Shown here: one piece after another, positions 1-7,889 of the stretch
Layout: every line of letters starts with the position of its first letter
Position numbering within the stretch: the stretch's first letter is position 1
NCBI RefSeq assembly: GCF_026212465.1
Contig: NC_080062.1
Location: 12,268,643 to 12,332,642 of the forward strand
Direction of reading: 5' to 3'
From: Amaranthus tricolor
Taxonomy: Eukaryota; Streptophyta; Magnoliopsida; Caryophyllales; Amaranthaceae
Length of the DNA: 64,000 nt
Program-made: the position numbers and the translations under genes
Notes under the pieces: model-generated
What the model was told of the DNA's origin: nothing
Databases searched by the model: none
What the model saw: only the letters and a program-made list of their open reading frames with translations

Positions 1-867
1 TTTATGCGTTTTTAAACGTTTTTGGCACTTTTGCGCATAAAGTAGCTCAAACTTGGTTTGTTTTGCACGAAACGTGGCATACAACACTATATGGTATATA
101 TTATTGTGTTTAAGTGGTTAGAATTGAAAATCATAGTCATATGCTAGAAATTACGTGTTAAGTTTTGATTTTATGTGTTTTTAAGCGTTTTTGGCACTTT
201 TCAGCATAAAGTAACTTAGTTTGTAGTGCACGAAACTTGGCACACAACACTATTTGGTATATATTATTGTGTTGAAGTGGTTAGAAATGAAATATTCATA
301 TGCTAAAAATTGCGTGTTAAGTTGTGATTTTATGCGTTGTTAAGCGTTTTTGGCACTTTTGCGCATAAGGTAGCTCAAACTTGGTTTGTTTTGCACGAAA
401 CTTGGTACACAACACTCTTTGGTATTATAATATTCTATTTGGTATATATTATATTGTTGAAGTGGTTAAAATTTAAAATCATAGTCATATGCTAGAAATT
501 ACGTGTTAAGATGCGTTCTTATGCGTTTTTAAGCGTTTTTGTCACTTTTGCGCATAAATTAGCTCTAAGTTAGTTTGTTTTGCACTAAACTTTGCACACA
601 ACACTATTTGGTATATAGTTTGTGTAGAAGTGGTTAGAATTGAACATGATAGTCATATGCTAGAAATTACGTGTTAAGTTGCGATTTTATGCGTTTTTAA
701 ACGTTTTTGGGATTGTTGCGCATAAAGTAGCTAAAACTTGGTTTGTTTTGAACGAAACTTGGCACACAACACTATTTGGTGTATATTATTGTGTTGAAGT
801 GGTTAGAATTTAAAATCATAGACATATGCTAGAAATTACGTGTTAAGTTGCGATTTTATGCGTTTTC
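1..867 (-). repeat. Satellite array, left flank (about 168-bp monomer, inverted relative to right array)
   Basis: About five tandem monomers. The recurring anchor 'acttggtttg' or a variant of it lies near 51, 214, 379, 568 and 736, giving spacings of about 163-189 bp. The sequence is the reverse complement of the satellite that fills 21531-64000. These monomers are more irregular than those on the right: one lacks about 5 bp near 210, and one carries about 19 extra bp near 420-450 where the 'tttggtat' segment is partly duplicated. There is no gene here. The array stops at 866-867, where viral sequence begins. Confidence 0.93.
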
Positions 868-3800
868 TTGAATCACGTTACTGACATCATGGATGATCAA
901 GGAAATGTATTTCAAAAATCTGACTGCTGTGATTTCTTAATCATAGTTATTGCCTTTCATTTTGTCGGTAACCCTACTCAAACTCTTTCTTCTGGAGAAA
1001 CGATTTTACAAAATTTACGTTGCCCAACATTAAGTGACTATAGATGGTATAAAGATACCTTCTTTAGTTATGTTTTACAAAGACAAGATTGCAATCAAAG
1101 TTTTTGGAAAGAAAAATTTATATCAGGACTACCAAAATTATTTGCTCAAAGAATTTTTAGAAAAATAGCTGAACATGATACAGATAAAGAACAAGCTCTT
1201 AATAATACTACTTATGGAGGACTTTTCGCTTTCATTAAAAAGGAAGGTCTTTCTTTATGTGAAGAACTCAAACTCCAAGCCAAATATACCTCTGAAAAGA
1301 AACAATCTAGGAAAGAAATTGGATGTTTCTGTGAAGCATTTGGTATGGAAGCTATTAGAGCTCCCTCTACAAAAAAGAAAATTAAAAAACAATTTTCTAA
1401 ATTTTCAAAAGATAAAAATAAAAATTCTTATCCTTCTTATTATCGAAAGAAACGAGGAAAGAAAAATTTCGGAAATTTCCGAAAATCAAACAAAGCTTTC
1501 AAAATCTTTTGTTATTCGTGTGGAAAACCTGGACATAAAGCAAATGCTTGTACCACAAAGAAAAAAATTCAAGAATTATTTATTAACGACTCTGAGCTAG
1601 GAGATAAAATATCCAAAATATTATTACAAACCCCTGAGTCTACTTCTTCTTCTTCTTCAGAAAAGGAAGATGACGAAATTTTACAAATTAATGATCAAAC
1701 TTCTGATTCTGAATCTTCGATTTCTTCCTCTCCTATCAAATGCATTAATGTTTTAACAGATAAAGAGAAAAATGTGGAATTTCTTTTTGATCTCGTTGAC
1801 AAAATCCAAGATAAAGAGATCAAAAGAGAAACCCTTTTGAAACTCAAAACTATGGTTTTGGGTGAAACCTCTACCTCTAAAAACAAAGAAAGTATTCCAA
1901 TTCCTCAAATTGAACCTTTCAATATTTCAAAATTATTAGAAAAATACTCTTCCAAAGAAATGACTTCTAAATTAATTCCTATTAAGAATCAAACTCTTTC
2001 GGTCAAAGATCTTCAACTTGAAATAAATAAAATCAAAGAAGACATCATTTCTATCAAAAATAGTTTAAAGCATTTAGAAATCAAAGATTTCGAACTTGAA
2101 ACAAAATTATCTATTTTAGAAAACCCCATCTATAAAGAAAATCTTTCTTTGGGAAAAGAGAAAGTTAATGGGGATGATGATGATTTTATCACTGTTATTA
2201 ATAAAATTAATTTTCAAAAATGGTATGCACCAGTTACTTTTCAAATTGGAGATTTTCAAAAAACCTATATTGCTTTAATTGATAGTGGAGCGGATCAAAA
2301 TTGCTTAAGGGAAGGATTAGTCCCAACTAAATTTTATGAAAAAACAAAAACTCGGTTATATAGTGCAAATAGTTCACCCATGGATATTAAATATAAAATT
2401 TCAAAAGGAAAGATCATAAATGAAAATTATAGTTTTACTAATACTTTCATTATTATTAATGATATTAAGGAAGAAATAATATTAGGCACTCCCTTTTTAA
2501 CACAAATTTATCCTTTTTGGGTTGATGACAAAGGTGTTCATACAAAAATTTTAGGGAAACAATTATCATTTCCTTTTTTAAGTCCCATGTTACAAAAAGA
2601 TATTAATTTATTACAAAATTCTTCAGTAATACAAAGTATAAATTTAATAAAACAAAAAGAATTTCAAATTTCTTCTTTAAAAGAAGAAATTTCTTTTCAA
2701 AGGATTGAAGAACAATTACAACAATCAAAATTGCAACAAAAAATTTTTAATTTAGAAAATATTTTTAAATCAAAAGTTTGTGCTGATATTCCAAATGCCT
2801 TTTGGGATAGAAAAAGGCATATTGTCACATTGCCATATGAAAAAGATTTCTCTGAAAAAAATATTCCTACAAAAGCTAGACCCATCCAAATGAATTCTGA
2901 GCATCTTGAATTCTGCAAGAAAGAAATTCAAACTCTTTTAGATAAAAAATTAATAACTCCATCCAAATCTCCTTGGAGCTGTGCAGCATTTTATGTTATG
3001 AATGCAGCAGAAAAAGAAAGAGGAGTTCCTAGATTAGTTATTAATTACAAACCTTTAAACAAAGTTCTTCAATGGATAAGATATCCAATCCCAAATAAAA
3101 GAGATTTAATTAATCGCTTATATAAAGCCAAAATATTTTCAAAATTTGATATGAAATCTGGTTTCTGGCAAATACAAATTGCTAAAGAAGATAGGTATAA
3201 AACTGCATTCACGGTACCATTTGGACATTATGAGTGGAATGTAATGCCTTTTGGACTTAAAAATGCTCCTTCTGAATTTCAACATATAATGAATGATATT
3301 TTCAATCAATTTTCTTCATTCATAATTGTTTATATAGATGATGTTTTAATTTTTTCTCATGATATTGATCAACATTTCAAACATTTACATATATTTCTAA
3401 ACACTGTTGAAAAAAATGGTTTAGTAGTTTCTGCCACTAAAATGAAATTATTTCAAACAAAAATTAGATTTTTGGGACATGACATTTATAAAGGAACAAT
3501 CAAGCCAATTACAAGGTCTTTAGAATTTGCAGAAAAATTCCCTAACGAAATTAAAGACAAAACCCAGTTACAAAGATTTTTGGGATGTCTAAATTATATA
3601 TCAGATTTTTTCCCAAAGCTCAGACAAATTTGCATGCCCCTCTTTCAAAGACTTCAAAAAAATCCGCCTCCCTGGTCAGAAATTCATACTAAGACTATTA
3701 TTGAATTAAAACAAAAAATCAAATCACTTCCATGTCTAGGCATTCCAGATCCATCTGCATTCATGATAGTAGAAACAGATGCATCAGAAATAGGATATGG

Positions 3801-4209
3801 TGGCATATTAAAACAAAGAATAGATACAAAAGAACAATTAGTTAGATTTCATTCAGGTCTCTGGCTCGGACCTCAAAAAAATTATTCTACCATTAAAAAG
3901 GAAATTTTATCTATAGTACTATGCGTTTCAAAATTTCAAGATGATCTTTACAACAAAAAATTTTTGATAAGGATCGACTGCAAATCTGCAAAAGAGGTTC
4001 TAGAAAAGGATGTCAAAAACATTGTTTCTAAACAAATTTTTGCAAGATGGCAAGCAATTTTATCAGTATTTGATTTTCAAATAGAGCATATAAGAGGCGA
4101 AAGTAACTCTCTCCCTGATTTCTTAACCAGAGAATTTCTACAGGGACATCATAATGCCAAGGAAGAAGAATCAGCAAGAAAAACTCAAAGGGTTCCAGAG
4201 TTCAGATGA
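868..4209 (+). pseudogene. ORF1 polyprotein 3' fragment (coat/zinc finger-protease-RT-RNase H), copy A
   Basis: This is an open frame of 1113 codons with no true start: the first codon in frame is TTG (Leu), and the frame enters directly from satellite. It corresponds to residues 734-1846 of the complete copy B polyprotein. It keeps a CCHC zinc knuckle (C-X2-C-X4-H-X4-C, residues 215-228 of the fragment) that in caulimovirids is part of the nucleic-acid-binding coat region. A Ser/Glu/Asp-rich acidic stretch follows, then a retropepsin-type motif DSGAD at 472-476, a reverse transcriptase with YIDD at 822-825, and RNase H with TDAS near 970. The movement protein and the start of the coat region are missing. 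The stop codon TGA lies inside ORF2. The frame is intact but lacks a start and a promoter, so I call it a truncated pseudogene. Confidence 0.9.
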
Positions 4210-5458
4210 TTACGAAATGGAACCAGATCCAAAACCAAACAAAACAGAACAAAATAAATTTTCATCCTCCAAAAATCTTCAAACTACCCTATCCATTTCA
4301 AACAAATTTACTCAACTAAATGATTTTCCCCCACTTCCATATTCACAAATTGTTCAAGAGCCTACTTCACAAAATATTATTTCAAATTCAAAACAAAAAG
4401 AACCAACTACAAAAATACCAACACAAAGCTTTACCAAATCTGCATACATTACAAAAACCGAAATAGAAAATGTATATCTCACTAATTTTACAATTCCTCA
4501 AAGCCCACAAATTATTAATTCAATCAATCAAAAAACTTTTCCAAAAGGTTGCGAATGGATACCAGAAAATCGTTTTAAAACTCAAAGGTTTTATGAATTT
4601 ATTTTAGTAGATTCAAACTCTGTTGAAATCCAACATATCAAGGATTCTTCAGAAAAAATAATTTATTCAAAATGTATTTTTAAGAAAATTATTTCGTCTG
4701 TAGAATGGGGAGACCCTTATGCAGAACGAATTTTTTCAAAAAGATTTTTCCCTCAAAATTACTCATACTATGATTACAAAATGGCCTGGTATAGAGCATT
4801 TTTATTCAGACCATTTGATCATTCATGGTTTTTTATATTTGACAAATATTGTCCAAAGAAATATCCTATGTGGTTTTATCATTGGTGGTATTTATTTGGA
4901 CCAACTCCTCAAATTTATCCAAAAGAATGCAATGAGGGTTTCACAACTTTTGTTGCCAATTCAAATTATCAAGCTTATGAAACTCCAGTCATGTTTCATG
5001 CAGAATTTAAAATTCCATGGATTCTATGTTGGAGTTACTGTCTCAAACAACACCTTCCACGTCCATATCCATATTCATTAATAAGAGAATTCAAAATTAA
5101 ATGGTGGGACAAATTTACCTTAGAAATTTGTTCAACAAAAAATGTTATCTCCTTTTTTCAAACCGGTATAAAAATGGAATACCAATCTCCATCAACCACC
5201 AACAAACCTTCACCCTCAAAAGCAACATCAAATTCAAACTCTCCTCAACACAATAAAAATCCCAAAGTAGAAAGTCCAAATTCAGAATCATTATCTAAAG
5301 TCCAGAAAGCTATTCTCAAAAAGATTCTTGAAGATCCACAATATGCAAAGAAAATATTATCAGAAGAATCCTCTGATGAGATTTTATCGGAGTTTTCAAA
5401 TGAGTCTTATGATCCAACATTTGGTGGCCCATTTGCTCAAGATCCATACGACTTTTAA
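4154..5458 (+). CDS. ORF2 protein, function unknown, copy A (434 aa)
   Basis: Complete frame from ATG (MPRKKNQQEK) to TAA, overlapping the last 56 nt of ORF1 in a different frame. The protein has three parts. Residues 1-110 are hydrophilic, rich in Lys, Asn, Gln and Ser. Residues of about 135-330 are very rich in Trp, Tyr and Phe, with runs such as WFYHWWYLFGPTP and a final WWDKF, and look like one folded domain. Residues of about 340-434 are Ser/Pro-rich turning acidic. I see no catalytic motif, signal peptide or clear membrane helix. Florendoviruses are known for a second ORF of unknown function after the polyprotein, which fits. The overlap suggests translation linked to ORF1 on one RNA (inference). 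The sequence matches copy C and is ten times longer than expected for chance in AT-rich DNA. Confidence 0.85.
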   Translation: MPRKKNQQEKLKGFQSSDDYEMEPDPKPNKTEQNKFSSSKNLQTTLSISNKFTQLNDFPPLPYSQIVQEPTSQNIISNSKQKEPTTKIPTQSFTKSAYITKTEIENVYLTNFTIPQSPQIINSINQKTFPKGCEWIPENRFKTQRFYEFILVDSNSVEIQHIKDSSEKIIYSKCIFKKIISSVEWGDPYAERIFSKRFFPQNYSYYDYKMAWYRAFLFRPFDHSWFFIFDKYCPKKYPMWFYHWWYLFGPTPQIYPKECNEGFTTFVANSNYQAYETPVMFHAEFKIPWILCWSYCLKQHLPRPYPYSLIREFKIKWWDKFTLEICSTKNVISFFQTGIKMEYQSPSTTNKPSPSKATSNSNSPQHNKNPKVESPNSESLSKVQKAILKKILEDPQYAKKILSEESSDEILSEFSNESYDPTFGGPFAQDPYDF

Positions 5459-5480
5459 TATTGAGTTCACAAAAGTTCAA

Positions 5481-5626
5481 TTCAAATGTTCAACAACTCA
5501 AATTAATTCATCCGGAAGCACAAACGTAAGCAATGACGAAATCAAAAGTATCATTCAAATGTTCAACAACTCAAATTAATTCATCCGGAAGCACAAACGT
5601 AAGCAATGACGAAATCAAAAGCATCT
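5481..5626 (+). promoter_or_regulatory. 73-bp tandem duplication carrying as-1-like elements, copy A
   Basis: Two direct copies of a 73-bp unit (5481-5553 and 5554-5626) lie just after ORF2. Each contains aaacgtaagcaatgacgaaa (5522-5541 and 5595-5614). This resembles the as-1 element of the cauliflower mosaic virus 35S promoter: two ACG cores 12 bp apart, the second in a perfect TGACG, with GTAAG between. The first half-site is AACG rather than GACG. TGACG motifs bind plant TGA-type bZIP factors. The second element lies about 210 bp upstream of the TATA box, farther than in 35S. An enhancer role is inferred. Confidence 0.65.
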
Positions 5627-5734
5627 CCAACAGTAATTCAAAGCATCTTCAACAGTAAAGCATCTCCAACAGTGATTCAAAGCATCTTCAACAGTAAAGC
5701 ATCTTCAATAGTAATTCAAAGCATCTTCTACAGT
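5618..5734 (+). repeat. Three 39-bp tandem repeats in the intergenic promoter, copy A
   Basis: Exactly 117 bp made of three 39-bp units. Each unit is a 22-bp half (aaagcatctccaacagtaattc-like, 'aaagcatc' core) plus a 17-bp half (aaagcatcttcaacagt-like). Together they give six copies of 'aaagcatct'. The block sits between the as-1-like duplication and the TATA box, so it may act as a transcription-factor array (inference). Confidence 0.8.
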
Positions 5735-5824
5735 ATTATAGTGTAACTTTAATAATTATGTTTGTACTATTTCTCTTTAATTTCTTATTGGAAGAGCAGA
5801 TTGCACCTTATCTCTTCCTTTGTG

Positions 5825-5832
5825 TATAAATA
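5825..5832 (+). promoter_or_regulatory. TATA box of the viral genomic promoter, copy A
   Basis: TATAAATA, the only good TATA box between ORF2 and the leader. An RNA start about 25-35 nt downstream, near 5850-5860, is inferred. The box overlaps an AATAAA hexamer at 5829-5834. In copy A this promoter points into inverted copy B and would transcribe it antisense. Confidence 0.65.
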
Positions 5833-5892
5833 AAGTGTCTAGCTCTAAGATGAGAGCATCCTGTAATTTTCTTTTGTTTAAGTCTTATCTCA

Positions 5893-5898
5893 AATAAA
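5893..5898 (+). terminator. Candidate polyadenylation signal, copy A
   Basis: AATAAA about 60 bp downstream of the TATA box, within the presumed terminally redundant leader. Pararetroviruses commonly place the poly(A) signal a short way downstream of the RNA start so that it is used only on the second pass. The assignment is by position and hexamer only, in AT-rich sequence. Confidence 0.45.
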
Positions 5899-5960
5899 TC
5901 TAACTTTCTTTACTTATCTTATTATTATCAATTATATAATAAGATTTATATCCACAAAAT

Positions 5961-5962
5961 TA
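5961..5962. other. Inverted junction between copy A (+) and copy B (-)
   Basis: The + copy can be followed through 'ccacaaaatta' to 5962. The - copy begins with 'taaagaaag' at 5961. The two shared bases 'ta' are a 2-bp microhomology. Both partners are broken within the leader but at different points, so this is an end-joining or template-switch scar rather than a perfect palindrome centre. Confidence 0.85.
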
Positions 5963-6212
5963 AAGAAAGTTAGATTTATTTGAGATAAGACTTAAACAAA
6001 AGAAAATTACAGGATGCTCTCATCTTAGAGCTAGACACTTTACAATAGGGAGTACAGGATCGATAGAGAAAATAATTTAATAATTTTGTGGATATAAATC
6101 TTATTATATAATTGATAATAATAAGATAAGTAAAGAAAGTTAGATTTATTTGAGATAAGACTTAAACAAAAGAAAATTACAGGATGCTCTCATCTTAGAG
6201 CTAGACACTTTA
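5962..6212 (-). repeat. Leader tandem repeat at the 3' end of copy B (one full 170-bp unit plus 81 bp)
   Basis: Unit 6043-6212 is the 170-bp leader between the TATA box and the position where the primer site would lie. 5962-6042 is the start of a second unit, cut by the inverted junction. The same duplication is present at the other end of copy B (13573-13912). No primer site separates the units here. A candidate AATAAA poly(A) signal on the - strand lies at 6145-6150. Confidence 0.85.
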
Positions 6213-6218
6213 TTTATA
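6211..6218 (-). promoter_or_regulatory. TATA box, 3' intergenic region of copy B
   Basis: TATTTATA on the + strand, TATAAATA on the viral strand, identical in context to the copies at 5825, 13911 and 14646. Downstream of it lie only leader and inverted copy A, so it heads no intact copy here. Confidence 0.6.
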
Positions 6219-6308
6219 CACAAAGGAAGAGATAAGGTGCAATCTGCTCTTCCAATAAGAAATTAAAGAGAAATAGTACAAACATAATTATTAAAGTTAC
6301 ACTATAAT

Positions 6309-6562
6309 ACTGTAGAAGATGCTTTGAATTACTATTGAAGATGCTTTACTGTTGAAGATGCTTTGAATCACTGTTGGAGATGCTTTACTGTTGAAGATGC
6401 TTTGAATTACTGTTGGAGATGCTTTTGATTTCGTCATTGCTTACGTTTGTGCTTCCGGATGAATTAATTTGAGTTGTTGAACATTTGAATGATACTTTTG
6501 ATTTCGTCATTGCTTACGTTTGTGCTTCCGGATGAATTAATTTGAGTTGTTGAACATTTGAA
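6309..6562 (-). promoter_or_regulatory. Intergenic enhancer-like repeats, 3' end of copy B
   Basis: This is the reverse complement of the copy A arrangement: three 39-bp units (6309-6425) and the 73-bp tandem duplication (6417-6562). The duplication carries as-1-like motifs at 6429-6448 and 6502-6521, exactly 73 bp apart. The remaining 6219-6308 is featureless AT-rich sequence. Confidence 0.65.
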
Positions 6563-6656
6563 TTGAACTTTTGTGAACTCAATATTAAAAGTCGTATGGA
6601 TCTTGAGCAAATGGGCCACCAAATGTTGGATCATAAGACTCATTTGAAAACTCCGA

Positions 6657-7889
6657 TTAAATCTCATCAGAGGATTCTTCTGATAATATTTTCTTTGCAT
6701 ATTGTGGATCTTCAAGAATCTTTTTGAGAATAGCTTTCTGGACTTTAGATAATGATTCTGAATTTGGACTTTCTACTTTGGGATTTTTATTGTGTTGAGG
6801 AGAGTTTGAATTTGATGTTGCTTTTGAGGGTGAAGGTTTGTTGGTGGTTGATGGAGATTGGTATTCCATTTTTATACCGGTTTGAAAAAAGGAGATAACA
6901 TTTTTTGTTGAACAAATTTCTAAGGTAAATTTGTCCCACCATTTAATTTTGAATTCTCTTATTAATGAATATGGATATGGACGTGGAAGGTGTTGTTTGA
7001 GACAGTAACTCCAACATAGAATCCATGGAATTTTAAATTCTGCATGAAACATGACTGGAGTTTCATAAGCTTGATAATTTGAATTGGCAACAAAAGTTGT
7101 GAAACCCTCATTGCATTCTTTTGGATAAATTTGAGGAGTTGGTCCAAATAAATACCACCAATGATAAAACCACATAGGATATTTCTTTGGACAATATTTG
7201 TCAAATATAAAAAACCATGAATGATCAAATGGTCTGAATAAAAATGCTCTATACCAGGCCATTTTGTAATCATAGTATGAGTAATTTTGAGGGAAAAATC
7301 TTTTTGAAAAAATTCGTTCTGCATAAGGGTCTCCCCATTCTACAGACGAAATAATTTTCTTAAAAATACATTTTGAATAAATTATTTTTTCTGAAGAATC
7401 CTTGATATGTTGGATTTCAACAGAGTTTGAATCTACTAAAATAAATTCATAAAACCTTTGAGTTTTAAAACGATTTTCTGGTATCCATTCGCAACCTTTT
7501 GGAAAAGTTTTTTGATTGATTGAATTAATAATTTGTGGGCTTTGAGGAATTGTAAAATTAGTGAGATATACATTTTCTATTTCGGTTTTTGTAATGTATG
7601 CAGATTTGGTAAAGCTTTGTGTTGGTATTTTTGTAGTTGGTTCTTTTTGTTTTGAATTTGAAATAATATTTTGTGAAGTAGGCTCTTGAACAATTTGTGA
7701 ATATGGAAGTGGGGGAAAATCATTTAGTTGAGTAAATTTGTTTGAAATGGATAGGGTAGTTTGAAGATTTTTGGAGGATGAAAATTTATTTTGTTCTGTT
7801 TTGTTTGGTTTTGGATCTGGTTCCATTTCGTAATCATCTGAACTCTGGAACCCTTTGAGTTTTTCTTGCTGATTCTTCTTCCTTGGCAT
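6657..7889 (-). pseudogene. ORF2 of copy B with a premature stop (410 aa instead of 434)
   Basis: Same ATG and same first 410 residues as ORF2 in copies A and C. At + strand position 6658 this copy has t where the matching base of copy C (15093) is a. On the coding strand this turns a TTA leucine codon into TAA right after residue 410 (..SSDEI). The frame beyond it remains open to the original stop at 6585-6587. The lost 24 residues are the acidic Ser/Asp-rich tail, so the W/Y/F-rich domain is intact and the shortened protein could retain activity. The frame overlaps the end of ORF1 by 56 nt. Function is unknown. Confidence 0.85.

Larger units (their letters stand above)
868..5961 (+). mobile_element. 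Endogenous pararetrovirus copy A (florendovirus-like), 5'-truncated
   Basis: This is a partial endogenous caulimovirid in + orientation. It holds the last 60% of ORF1, a complete ORF2, the intergenic promoter region, a TATA box and 131 bp of leader. The left end falls inside ORF1 at the codon equivalent to residue 734 of copy B and is fused to satellite with one unmatched base (867). The right end is an inverted junction with copy B. The 868-5832 interval has exactly the length of the matching part of copy B. No LTRs, integrase or target-site duplication are visible, consistent with passive integration by end joining. Confidence 0.9.

Noticed and set aside
868..870. Copy A ORF1 fragment as a gene with its own start at 868
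   Set aside because: The codon is TTG at the satellite junction and matches an internal leucine of the polyprotein.
1175..1600. A 141-codon frame inside ORF1, and its counterparts at 10443-10868 and 18878-19303
   Set aside because: These lie wholly inside the polyprotein in another frame, in a Lys/Ile-rich AT-biased region, with no domain. They are shadows, as are the 63-, 72-, 73- and 120-codon frames inside ORF1 and ORF2.
5328..5579. An 83-codon frame at the end of ORF2 and in the intergenic repeats
   Set aside because: It runs in another frame through ORF2 and the 73-bp duplication. It appears in every copy only because the DNA is the same.
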